Shown here piece after piece: positions 44,214 to 52,832 of a DNA stretch of 64,000 nt (positions are counted from its first letter, which is position 1; each line of letters begins with the position of its first letter). The translations under genes and the position numbers were made by a program. Origin of the DNA: UBA5239 sp031548025 (GTDB lineage Bacteria; Verrucomicrobiota; Lentisphaeria; Victivallales; Victivallaceae); the NCBI GenBank assembly GCA_031548025.1, contig JAVBRM010000005.1, positions 98,175-162,174 on the forward strand, given 5' to 3'. The notes under the pieces were generated by a model. The model was not told where the DNA came from and ran no database searches. It saw only the letters and a list, made by a program, of their open reading frames with translations.

Positions 44214-44938
44214 CAGATTGTAAAAGATTTACACTTATCGAACTCTTGGTTGTAATTACCATTATAGCGATATTGGCGGCATTGATGCTGCCGGCGCTGA
44301 ATATGGCGCGTGAGCGCGCCCGCCAGATATCCTGCATTAACAATCAAAAGCAGCTTGGTCTCGGCTTCGGGAGTTACCTGAATGATTTCAATACGGTTTT
44401 CCCTCCTCATGACATGACGGAATTCGATGCCACTATCACGAAGTATATGTGGAATTGGGCATATATGTTTTACCGCGACAAGTATGCCGTCGTCGATATC
44501 ATGGTCTGCCCGACCGGAATGCGTCAATTCACCTTTGCCGGTTCCACCACCGATTCCGTCCTGACCAATAAAGCCATCAGCCGCTTCCTGCATATCCATT
44601 ATGGGTACAACTTTCGTTATATCGGCTCATCCCTGAAAGAAGGCGGGGGAGCTGAGCCGGCGGCGCTCAACGAGATTTATCGGCCGGCCCAAACCCTGCT
44701 GACGGCGGAAACCGGCAATGATATCAACGACCGTGGCGATTATCTGATTTATTCCACCAATTCTTTGTGGGCCAGCGATATTCACCGCAAATCAACCAAT
44801 GTTCTATGGACGGATCTGCATGTCTCCAATGTCCCCAATGCCAGAACCAAGCTCTACCTGCCAAACACCAGTTATCCATATTATTTTATCCGCAGCAAAA
44901 GTAAAAAACTAAGTTCAACCGGATATTTCGAATTATAA
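44210..44938 (+). CDS. Prepilin-like pseudopilin
   Basis: A 242-residue pseudopilin with leader MTDCKR and FTLIELLVVITIIAIL; Arg precedes the Phe. The C-terminal motif is degenerate: DIHRKSTNVLWTDLHVS has DL instead of DG. GGAG precedes the start, which overlaps the LacI stop. Residues 50-190 resemble the other pseudopilins only loosely, so each may fit a different partner. Confidence 0.9.
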   Translation: MTDCKRFTLIELLVVITIIAILAALMLPALNMARERARQISCINNQKQLGLGFGSYLNDFNTVFPPHDMTEFDATITKYMWNWAYMFYRDKYAVVDIMVCPTGMRQFTFAGSTTDSVLTNKAISRFLHIHYGYNFRYIGSSLKEGGGAEPAALNEIYRPAQTLLTAETGNDINDRGDYLIYSTNSLWASDIHRKSTNVLWTDLHVSNVPNARTKLYLPNTSYPYYFIRSKSKKLSSTGYFEL

Positions 44939-44953
44939 GGAAGGAAATATACT

Positions 44954-47782
44954 ATGCGTACAATATCATTCATGCTCCTGTTATTGCTGTTGACGAGTTT
45001 CCATGCCGCCCCGAAAAAATGGCAGGCCAACACTTTTCCGAGAACGCTGATTTTTGCTCAGTCGCAACTGAAATATCCGTTGGACGCAAGCGATATCGAG
45101 TATTACGGACGCTGGAATGACTGGCCACTGCTGATCAGCAAGGCTCCAGAGGAGACCAAAGAAAAAAATAACCACAAGGTAACAAAATACGATTTTTTCC
45201 GAATCGTGAAAGTCATGCGGGAATACGGCTTGGATGGACTTGGCTATTGGTCATGCCTGACCGGCAAAGGCTCGCGGCCGGATTTCCTCAAGTATATGAA
45301 AGATAGCGAAATAAAAGATTTTTTCATCACACCGTATATCCATCAAACACTCTTTTTACCGGAACGGGACGGACGGCATATCATGGACAATCTCTCCGTA
45401 CTACCCGAGTATGACGGCAAGAAAATAATCTGGTCATACGGTTTAAAAACATCGCAGGATTTCGCCGTTTACAGCAATGAGATGCGAAAACTTTATGGAG
45501 ATCATTTCCGCTTTATTTACTTAAAATCGCTGGATTCCGAGTATCGTCAACGTTTTTACCGACAGAATGGTTTATCGGCGGCGGACCGGAAAGCGTTGCA
45601 GGACGAAGTTCGTGAAGCACTGCGTTTGCATGACGGTTTCGGCTGGGGGGCCGCTTCGACCAATTCCGTCCCAAGAGACGGTGTGAAGATATTTGCCACA
45701 GAGTTCACCGAGGCCATGATGGAGGCCACCCGCGAAGTATTCAACGAAGCCGAATTCAAGGGAAAAATCTTCGCGGCACAAGCCTTGGTCGGACATGAAA
45801 ATTATTCCAAGCTCGGCTATACCATGAGCAGCAATGGCACAAAAACTCTGCGGGATTCGCTGGAAATCGCCCTCAGGTCCGGGTGCGATATCATCGCCAT
45901 CCCCGAATGGGACGAGCAGAACGAAAATACCTCTTTGCGTCCGACCGTGTTCAACGGCCTGAGCCAGATGCGGATCATGCGTTATTATACCGGCCGCCTG
46001 AAGGGGACGCGCGACTATTTTCTTCCCGGCGACGACCGGGCTCTGCCCAATCTGGTCCTGTCATCGCGAAAAATTATTGCGTTGGGTGAAAAGTTGGAAT
46101 TCGAATTGCTGAACGTGCCCGATTCCGTTGACCAGAGCGGCAAGTACCGCGTCGGCCTGACCCTGAAAAATATCGACGGAAAAGTTCTCCATACGTTTCC
46201 GGAACATGAATTCAACGCCAATGAAATTGCCGAGTACCGCCCGTCAATCGCCTCGGAAAAGTTCATGTCCGAACGGGTTATCCTGCCGGAACTGACCATA
46301 CGGAACGGGGCCCAAACCCGAATTTACGCAAACGGCCTCTGGGCCGTTCAAATCCAGGCCACCTGGAATCATGATTACAAGTGGGTCAAACAGGGCATTC
46401 GCGATCTGATCGTTGAGCCGCGGGTTGAGTTCACACTCAGTCCGGATACCCGGGCTGTCGGGCGGATATCAGCGCCGGAAAAACTGTCGTTTGCCGAAGT
46501 TCTCGACTGTGGAGAATGCATTTACAGCGCGGGCCGGAATAATCTGGAATATCGCGAAGACGATGATTTCTACGCCGTCAGAATCATGTGGAAATCGATT
46601 ATCCGGCAGAAAATCAACGGCAAAATAAAAATCAAAAACGCCCATTTCGAAATTCTTTCCGGCAAGACGCTCACGATCGGAATTGCCAATCTTTATCATC
46701 ATGGCAATTATGTCAGGATCCCGCGCAAAGAGGCCGACCGGGCGATTTTCAAAGTGGAAATTCCGGGCCAAATCGATACCAGCGTCTCCTTGAAGGATAT
46801 ATTGCAGAACCAGGCGGTGGTATTGAGCGGCAAACAAGGCTTCAATCTCTCATTTCACCGGCAGCTGCGCCAATTCCGGCATCCGGAAAATCTTGATGCC
46901 GCGCAAAGTTCATTTTCCGCGCGATTCAGCCCGGACATGCCGGTGTCGGTCATGCAATTGCAGTTGATCGCCGCTTCCGGCCGCGTCTGGCGCTCCCGCC
47001 CGCTGCTGACCGCGCCGCTGTCAGCTGAACGGACGGAAACCGTTGTTTATTCCGACATCGAAGCGCGTCCGGTCAAAGTCAACGTCCCGGCCAACCTGGT
47101 TCCCGATCTCCAGTATGAATTCACCGAAAAGGCGGGAATCGTATTGCCGTCCGGCAACGACCGGTTATTGTACGGTATTCGCGGCGGCCTGACCGATCTG
47201 GCGGCATTCCGCGGCAGCGGCGGCGAAAGCAGTACCAAGGGAATTCCCGTCGACGAAAATATGGTTGCCAGGTTATGGAAAGGCGTTGATCAGCTCACCC
47301 CGGCGGTTGTCGAGTCCGACGGGCGGACCGCATTGCGTTTCACCGGCAGCGAGTATGCCGGATTTCCGATCGGAACCATCCCGCGCCGCGCCGGATTCAG
47401 GATCTCATGCTCCATCAAACCGGATGACGTCAAGTCCAAACAGGTCCTGCTGGCCTGCCGCCGCAATTATCCCGGCAGTTTACACGAAGTCTATATTGAA
47501 AACGGCAATCTTCACGCGGTTTATATCAACGACCAACAGCAAAGTTTCAAGTACCACTCCCAAACGCCGTTACAGGCTGGAGCCTGGAATGACATCGTGA
47601 TAATATACGATCAGGAAACCTTGAACATGCACGTCAACGGTATCAAAGGGCAGCCGCTGAAAGCACCCGGCCCGGGCCTCTACGATATGCCCCTGACCAT
47701 GGGCAATTGGGGAAAAACGTCCTTCCGGGGGCTGCTCGCCAATCTCCGGATCCGCCATAGTCCATTCGAACCGAAGCCTTAA
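44954..47782 (+). CDS. Secreted glycosidase-like protein with LamG domain
   Basis: A 942-residue protein with a signal peptide (MRTISFMLLLLLLTSFHA). Residues 30-370 look like a TIM barrel: KYDFFRIVKVMREYGLDGLGYW and GCDIIAIPEWDEQNE carry acidic residues at strand ends. The layout recalls GH71 (alpha-1,3-glucanase) but the match is weak. Beta-sandwich parts follow (about 380-700), and the C-terminal 200 residues are a LamG/concanavalin-like domain (FRISCSIKPDDVKSKQVLL; WNDIVIIYDQETLNMHVNG). GGAAGGAA lies shortly before the start. Probably an extracellular glycan-degrading enzyme. Confidence 0.72.
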   Translation: MRTISFMLLLLLLTSFHAAPKKWQANTFPRTLIFAQSQLKYPLDASDIEYYGRWNDWPLLISKAPEETKEKNNHKVTKYDFFRIVKVMREYGLDGLGYWSCLTGKGSRPDFLKYMKDSEIKDFFITPYIHQTLFLPERDGRHIMDNLSVLPEYDGKKIIWSYGLKTSQDFAVYSNEMRKLYGDHFRFIYLKSLDSEYRQRFYRQNGLSAADRKALQDEVREALRLHDGFGWGAASTNSVPRDGVKIFATEFTEAMMEATREVFNEAEFKGKIFAAQALVGHENYSKLGYTMSSNGTKTLRDSLEIALRSGCDIIAIPEWDEQNENTSLRPTVFNGLSQMRIMRYYTGRLKGTRDYFLPGDDRALPNLVLSSRKIIALGEKLEFELLNVPDSVDQSGKYRVGLTLKNIDGKVLHTFPEHEFNANEIAEYRPSIASEKFMSERVILPELTIRNGAQTRIYANGLWAVQIQATWNHDYKWVKQGIRDLIVEPRVEFTLSPDTRAVGRISAPEKLSFAEVLDCGECIYSAGRNNLEYREDDDFYAVRIMWKSIIRQKINGKIKIKNAHFEILSGKTLTIGIANLYHHGNYVRIPRKEADRAIFKVEIPGQIDTSVSLKDILQNQAVVLSGKQGFNLSFHRQLRQFRHPENLDAAQSSFSARFSPDMPVSVMQLQLIAASGRVWRSRPLLTAPLSAERTETVVYSDIEARPVKVNVPANLVPDLQYEFTEKAGIVLPSGNDRLLYGIRGGLTDLAAFRGSGGESSTKGIPVDENMVARLWKGVDQLTPAVVESDGRTALRFTGSEYAGFPIGTIPRRAGFRISCSIKPDDVKSKQVLLACRRNYPGSLHEVYIENGNLHAVYINDQQQSFKYHSQTPLQAGAWNDIVIIYDQETLNMHVNGIKGQPLKAPGPGLYDMPLTMGNWGKTSFRGLLANLRIRHSPFEPKP

Positions 47783-47811
47783 AGGCTCTCCCCCCAATAG
47801 ATACCCCTGAA

Positions 47812-47846
47812 CCGGCAGAGATTGCATCAAAGCCGGCTTTCTTTTT
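47812..47846 (+). terminator. Weak intrinsic terminator
   Basis: CCGGC (47812-47816) pairs with GCCGG (47832-47836) around a 15-base loop, followed by a T-rich run (47838-47846, nine bases with one C). It is 30 bp after the stop of the LamG protein gene. The stem is short, so strength is uncertain. The rest of the 301-bp gap to 48083 holds a hairpin element. Confidence 0.45.
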
Positions 47847-47925
47847 GCCTCGAATTACTTCAAAAATACGGCTTCGCAATCCAGATGAAAAATCCGGTTG
47901 TCTATTCTCGCACTTTATCAATTAT

Positions 47926-48087
47926 TAAGGAACTGTAGCAAAATAAACTATGATATTTCGACAGGGATTATGTGATGATTTTTGATTTGAATTGAGAGGC
48001 GCATAGCGAGCTATGTAACGAGCAATTCAGACAAAAAGCGCACATAAGATCGGAGAAATAGATAGTTTATTTTGTTACAGTTCCTAA
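47926..48087. repeat. Hairpin repeat element (E3) with different arms
   Basis: Arms of 23 bp at 47929-47951 and 48062-48084 are inverted copies (22 of 23 identical). TAA flanks both ends (47926-47928 and 48085-48087). The arms differ from those at 27540-27702, but the core 48002-48041 is 34/40 identical to the one there. In the core hairpin CATAGC-GA-GCTATG one A-T pair of the other copy is replaced by G-C, keeping the pairing. Its last base belongs to the TAG stop of the ceramidase-like gene. Confidence 0.8.
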
Positions 48088-49379
48088 CGGTTCGGTAGAA
48101 TATTGATCAGATTATCCGGGCAATTGTCTGGATATGCTTCGCCGTCGGACGGATAAAGTGATTCCCGTAATTCAAACATGGCATCGGAAGCGGTCCTGAC
48201 CAGTTCCAAGCCTCCACGGGAAGAGAAGCGCTGGCTGAACCCCTCATAGCTTCCCTGGACCAGGAAGTTCGCGGGGCTCATGTAGGAGAAGTAAGCCGTG
48301 GAATTATAGGCGATAAATGTCCGGCGGAACGGACTGTGCCATTTGATCTCTTGTCCGAGTTCGGCACAGAGTTCACCGGGAACGCCTACAAAGCAAACAT
48401 CGCCCACTGAAATGCACTGGATTTCCAGCAAGACCTCTGTTTGGCCGGCATATTCCTGCGGCAGAGCCTCTGGTTGGCAGTATTTCTTCCGCAGAGGTAC
48501 GGTAAAACTCTTGATACAAAATCCGACTTGGGCATCAGATAGACCGTAGCGCAGTGGATTGCGCTGGGCTTCGACCATACCACCAATCGATTGCTTGCCC
48601 AGTCGGATTCCCATTCCCCGGAACGCATCATCGCCTAGTTCGTCTTCTTTCGGGACCATATTACCGGCAGCGCCAGAGATGAACATGCATTCCGCACCGG
48701 TATTGCCGGTTACATAATCCCGAAATGCCCCGGGAAAGTCAGCAGATATCCGCAATCCGCCCAGCCCGGGGGCGTGCCCCGCCAGCGGATGCGCCGCGTA
48801 GTTGCCGATGGCATAAACAGGAAGGCCGGTTGCCGTATCAAAGAAGTAAAGATTCCCCAGTTCCTTATCTGCAAAGCCTGTACAGCTGTCCAGGACTTCC
48901 CTTCGGTGCGGGGCGAAAGTGGCATGATTGTCGCCGGAGGTATAGCGCCGATTTCGGTTTTCATCACACTGGCTGGAATAGAAATAGGTATTGCATTCGT
49001 AAAAATGCGTCAGCTCACGCGTGGCGTCCGCTAGAATGTCTGCGAGTTTGTCCAAGTAAGCCGTGTACAGCTGTTCTGGGTGTGACGCCAGAGTGCGAGT
49101 CTCCGGGCCGGAGTGGGTGTGAGTACAGCTGAGCATGACCGCAGCTTCCGGAACTCCGAGAATATCCGCACAGTTCTTACGGATTTTCCGGATGAACCAG
49201 CCGTCCAGCCCCAGGAGGTCGAGACTAATCAGCAAAGCTTTGTTTTTTCCATCATCCAGGCACAAACCAGTGGCGTATAGATCGTCCAGTTTCATGACGG
49301 ATTTGTCGTTAATACCATATCCGGCGATATAGGCGCCTACTTCGGGGGAGATCACTTTTTTAAACCAGGCAATTTTCAT
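48084..49379 (-). CDS. Neutral ceramidase-like protein
   Basis: A 431-residue protein like the N-terminal catalytic domain of neutral/alkaline ceramidases, zinc enzymes that cut amide bonds in sphingolipids. Seen: MLSCTHTHSGPET (His zinc ligands), GNYAAHPLAGH and ISADFPGAFRDYV with GAAGNMVP. It lacks the C-terminal domain of true ceramidases and has no signal peptide, so the true substrate may be an amide or glycan derivative in the cytoplasm. AAAGGA precedes the start. Its stop codon lies at the edge of a hairpin repeat. Convergent with the LamG protein gene. Confidence 0.83.
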   Translation of the reverse strand: MKIAWFKKVISPEVGAYIAGYGINDKSVMKLDDLYATGLCLDDGKNKALLISLDLLGLDGWFIRKIRKNCADILGVPEAAVMLSCTHTHSGPETRTLASHPEQLYTAYLDKLADILADATRELTHFYECNTYFYSSQCDENRNRRYTSGDNHATFAPHRREVLDSCTGFADKELGNLYFFDTATGLPVYAIGNYAAHPLAGHAPGLGGLRISADFPGAFRDYVTGNTGAECMFISGAAGNMVPKEDELGDDAFRGMGIRLGKQSIGGMVEAQRNPLRYGLSDAQVGFCIKSFTVPLRKKYCQPEALPQEYAGQTEVLLEIQCISVGDVCFVGVPGELCAELGQEIKWHSPFRRTFIAYNSTAYFSYMSPANFLVQGSYEGFSQRFSSRGGLELVRTASDAMFELRESLYPSDGEAYPDNCPDNLINILPNR

Positions 49380-49709
49380 ATTATTCCTTTAATGATTGAA
49401 TAGATTTTCAATAATTTCGGCTTTGAGGTTTTGATAAAATTATAGTAGTGTCATGAATTTTGTAGAAACACCGTTTTTCTCTAACGCATAATGAAATCTA
49501 CACTGCCGCTCTCGCCATGTCAAATGGCAAACCACAAATTCTTCTCTCCCCACGGATTTCATATAATAGAAACCGCCATTGGAGCTCTAGTTTGGCGGAC
49601 TCGTCCTTTTGACCTTTTATCGCAAAAGAATAAATATTTCATTCACAGGATTGACAAGTCTCCTTCTGAATATTACATTTCTTCATTAATTTTTATCAGG
49701 AGATTTACA
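49380..49709. other. Divergent gap between ceramidase-like and hydrolase genes
   Basis: 330 bp, AT-rich. Plus strand: TTGACA (49651-49656), 17 bp, TACATT (49674-49679), 31 bp before the hydrolase start, a fair promoter. Minus strand: TATAAT (49439-49444) with a poor -35. The open frame extending left from 49710 to 49491 shows no protein-like character. No repeat or RNA gene recognised. Confidence 0.5.
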
Positions 49710-50576
49710 ATGAAGTATTTGTTAATGGTAGTGGCTTTGGTGGTCTTTAATCTGTCGGCGGCGGAACCAATTCGGCTTTGGGAGGGAAATGCCCCCGGAG
49801 CTACGGGAGAAACTGAATTCGATATTCCGACTTTAACCATTTACCTGCCGGAAAAAGCCGGGAAAAATATGCCGGCTATCGTCATTTGTCCCGGCGGCGG
49901 CTATAGTGGCCTGGCCGGGCATGAAGGCGAACATTATGCCCGATTCCTCAACAAGTACGGAATTGCCGGTTTTGTCCTGCGCTATCGCCTGGGCTCCAAA
50001 GGCTACCAGCACCCGGCCATGCTTCAGGACGCGGCCCGGGCCTTGCGGACAGTCCGCGCCAAAGCCGCCGATTTCGGGGTCGATCCGGCCAAGATCGGCA
50101 TCATGGGCTCCTCCGCCGGCGGCCACTTGGCGGCAACGCTCCTGACCAAATTCGACAAAGGCAATCCCGATTCAGCCGACCCGGTCGAACAAGTCAGCTC
50201 GCGCCCGGACTTCGGAGTTCTCTGCTATGCGGTGATCACCATGGGACCGGGAACCCACACCGGTTCTCGCAACAACCTCCTCGGCAAAGACGCATCGCCG
50301 GAACTGATCGCTGACCTTTCCGCCGAAAAACAGGTCACCGCTGAAACTCCGCCCTGTTTCATCTGGCATACCGCGGCGGACGGCGGCGTATCGGTCAAAA
50401 ACAGCATGGATTTCGCGGCGGCTCTGCGTGATCACAAAGTGCCGTTCGCCCTCCACGTCTACACATCCGGCGGCCACGGCATCGGACTCGGCGACCGTAA
50501 CTACCCCTACGAAAACGCCCACCCCTGGACCGGAGAACTGCTCTGGTGGCTGAAAGACCGCAAGATACTGAATTAG
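49710..50576 (+). CDS. Secreted alpha/beta hydrolase, acetylxylan esterase-like
   Basis: A 288-residue esterase of the BD-FAE / Axe-like group. Signal peptide MKYLLMVVALVVFNLSA; oxyanion loop ICPGGGYSGLAGHEGE; nucleophile GSSAGGH (near residue 135); His in SGGHGIGLG near the end. Such enzymes remove acetyl or feruloyl groups from plant glycans. The start at 49710 follows AGGAG by eight bases. The TAG stop lies inside a run of 8-bp repeats. Confidence 0.88.
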   Translation: MKYLLMVVALVVFNLSAAEPIRLWEGNAPGATGETEFDIPTLTIYLPEKAGKNMPAIVICPGGGYSGLAGHEGEHYARFLNKYGIAGFVLRYRLGSKGYQHPAMLQDAARALRTVRAKAADFGVDPAKIGIMGSSAGGHLAATLLTKFDKGNPDSADPVEQVSSRPDFGVLCYAVITMGPGTHTGSRNNLLGKDASPELIADLSAEKQVTAETPPCFIWHTAADGGVSVKNSMDFAAALRDHKVPFALHVYTSGGHGIGLGDRNYPYENAHPWTGELLWWLKDRKILN

Positions 50577-50714
50577 TGAATTATTGAATTGGTGAATTGG
50601 TGAATTGAGGGCCTGCGGCACTTGCGCTTCGCTTACTTCCGGCTCCGCCGAATATTTGCCTCAATCACTCATCGCCTCCCATAATTCACCAATTCACCAA
50701 TTCTCCAATTCATC
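50570..50714. repeat. Inverted runs of 8-bp tandem repeats at a stop codon
   Basis: Five units of GAATTGGT type (50570-50609) are followed after 73 bp by four units of the complement, AATTCACC type (50683-50714). The two runs can pair over more than 20 bases, giving a large hairpin that starts on the TAG stop of the esterase gene. The same 8-bp unit recurs at 55673-55704. The loop (50610-50682) is GC-rich. Confidence 0.75.
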
Positions 50715-50743
50715 AAAATGTTTCATTTTTTCTTAACCGGGTT

Positions 50744-50771
50744 TTGAATTCTCTGATTAACCTGCTATTGT
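50744..50771 (+). promoter_or_regulatory. Promoter of the EF-G paralogue
   Basis: TTGAAT (50744-50749), 16 bp, TATTGT (50766-50771), 47 bp before the start codon. Consensus match is moderate. Confidence 0.42.
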
Positions 50772-50818
50772 TTCCAATGTATTTTCTTAACCATAACCAA
50801 ATTAATGAGGTATTGTCA

Positions 50819-52822
50819 ATGAAAATCAACGAAATCAGGAACTTTGGGGTGATCGGCCATGCCGGCTCGGGTAAAACTGCTCTGTGCGATTTGATGCTTT
50901 TCAAGGCTGGAGCAGTTGATCGTCTCGGTAACGTCGACCAGAAAACCTCGTTCTCGGATTACACTCCCGCCGAGCAGGATAAGAAGAGTAGTATTTATTC
51001 AACTCCCCTCACTTGTACTTACAATGGGAAAAATTGGTTTTTTATTGACCCTCCGGGTTACAACGAATTCGTCGGCAAAATGATGTGCGCTCTGAACGCC
51101 ATGGACAGCACGGTCCTGGTCGTCAACGGCATCAACGGCGTGGAAACCGGTACCGGCCGCGGCTGGAAACGTACCGCTGTGCTCAATATCCCTCGTTTTA
51201 TTTATATTAACCGCCTCGAACTGGAAGGAGCCGATTTCGACCGCACTCTCCTGGCTCTCCAGGACGCCTTCGGCAAAACCGTATGCGTACCCTTGACCTA
51301 TCCGGTCGGCAAAGAAGCCGCATTCTCCAAGGTCATCAATATCCTGACCGAAAAGGATCTCCCCGCTGAACTCGAAGAATACCGTCAGTCCCTGATGGAT
51401 ACCATAGCCGAATCCGATGAAGCATTGATGGAAAAATATCTCGGCGGCGAAGAACTCACCCAGGATGAAATCAATAAGGGCCTCAAGGCCGCCATTATCT
51501 CCGGCAGCCTCGCCCCGGTTTTCGCCGGCAGCACCGCCAAAGATATCGGCGTTACCGAACTCATGAACGCCATCAGCGATCTTTCTCCCGATCCGTCCGC
51601 CCGCGGCTCCGTCACCATGGCCGACGATTCCAAAATGGCAATCAGCGAAGGCGGCCCCGCCGTGGCGCTCGCATTCCGTATTCAGAATGACGCATTCGTC
51701 GGTCAGTTGATTTTCTTCCGGGTCTTCACCGGTACTTTCAAATCCGACACTGAAGTTTTCAATATCTCTACCGGCACCAAGGAAAAGCTTGGCAATATCC
51801 TGATTATGAACGGCAAAGATCAGAAAGTCGCCACCGAAGCCACTCCCGGCATGATTTTCGCCGCCGCCAAATTGAAAGACGTCCATATCGGCAACACCCT
51901 GGCCTCAGCCGCCACCGTCAAGGAACTTCCGCCGATTCAATACCCGGTTCCGATTATGTCCTACGCGATTTCCGCGGTCAAGTCCGGTGACGACGACAAG
52001 ATCATCTCCAGTCTCCAGAAAATCGCCGAAACCGATACCACCGTCACCATTGCCCGTCATCCGGAAACTCATGAATTCCTGCTTTCCGGCATGGGTGACC
52101 AGCACCTTCAACAGGTCATCAAGAAACTCAATACCGACTACAAGCTCGAAATCAATTTGTCGACTCCCCGTATCGCCTACCGCGAAACCATCACCGCTCC
52201 CGGCGAAGGCCATTACCGCCACAAGAAACAGTCCGGCGGTCATGGTCAGTTCGCGGAAGTGTTCCTCAGAATGGCCCCGGCCGAAGAATTCACGTTTGAA
52301 AACGCGGTTGTCGGCGGCACCATTCCCAAGAACTACATTCCCGCGGTGGAAAAAGGCGTTGTCGAATCCATGCAGGTCGGCCCTCTCGCCGGCAGCACCG
52401 TGGAACGCATGAAAGTTACCGTCTACGACGGCAAATACCATGACGTCGACTCCTCGGAAATGGCCTTCAAAATCGCGACCCGCCGCGCCTTCAAAGACGC
52501 CATGGACAAATCCCGTCCGGTTCTGCTCGAGCCGATTATGAACGTCAAAATCCGTATTCCGGACCGTTACATGGGGGACGTTAGCGGCGACTTGAATCAG
52601 CGTCGTGGCCGGATCATCGGCATGAGCGCCGAAGACGGCCTCCAGGTGGTCAATGCGGAAGTCCCGCAGGCCGAAATGGCCAAATACGCCACCGAACTGC
52701 GTTCGATCACTCAGGGCAGCGGCCTTTTTGAAATGGAATTTGCCCGTTACGAGCAAGTCCCGACCAACATCGCCAACGAAATCAAGGCGAAGTACCAGGC
52801 TTCCCTCTCCGAAGAAGACTGA
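50819..52822 (+). CDS. Elongation factor G-like GTPase (EF-G2 type)
   Basis: A 667-residue translational GTPase with all EF-G domains but a changed G domain. The P-loop is GHAGSGKT. The G3 motif reads DPPGY in place of DTPGH, so the catalytic His is replaced by Tyr, and the G4 motif is weak (INRLE in place of NKxD). Domains III-V are well kept (GMGDQHLQQVIKKL; ESMQVGPLAGSTVERMKV-like; PIMNVKIRIPDRYMGDVSGDLNQRRGRI). This resembles mycobacterial FusA2, an EF-G paralogue of unclear role. GAGG eight bases upstream supports the start. A strong terminator follows. Confidence 0.88.
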   Translation: MKINEIRNFGVIGHAGSGKTALCDLMLFKAGAVDRLGNVDQKTSFSDYTPAEQDKKSSIYSTPLTCTYNGKNWFFIDPPGYNEFVGKMMCALNAMDSTVLVVNGINGVETGTGRGWKRTAVLNIPRFIYINRLELEGADFDRTLLALQDAFGKTVCVPLTYPVGKEAAFSKVINILTEKDLPAELEEYRQSLMDTIAESDEALMEKYLGGEELTQDEINKGLKAAIISGSLAPVFAGSTAKDIGVTELMNAISDLSPDPSARGSVTMADDSKMAISEGGPAVALAFRIQNDAFVGQLIFFRVFTGTFKSDTEVFNISTGTKEKLGNILIMNGKDQKVATEATPGMIFAAAKLKDVHIGNTLASAATVKELPPIQYPVPIMSYAISAVKSGDDDKIISSLQKIAETDTTVTIARHPETHEFLLSGMGDQHLQQVIKKLNTDYKLEINLSTPRIAYRETITAPGEGHYRHKKQSGGHGQFAEVFLRMAPAEEFTFENAVVGGTIPKNYIPAVEKGVVESMQVGPLAGSTVERMKVTVYDGKYHDVDSSEMAFKIATRRAFKDAMDKSRPVLLEPIMNVKIRIPDRYMGDVSGDLNQRRGRIIGMSAEDGLQVVNAEVPQAEMAKYATELRSITQGSGLFEMEFARYEQVPTNIANEIKAKYQASLSEED

Positions 52823-52832
52823 TTACTACAAC

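Noticed and set aside
47926..48087. Insertion sequence
   Set aside because: Too short (about 160 bp) and without any transposase frame; treated as a MITE-like element.
49491..49709. Longer N-terminus for the esterase-like hydrolase
   Set aside because: The extension has no family similarity; the ATG at 49710 has AGGAG and a signal peptide.
50570..50714. CRISPR-like array
   Set aside because: Units are 8 bp with no spacers, and the two runs are inverted, not direct repeats.
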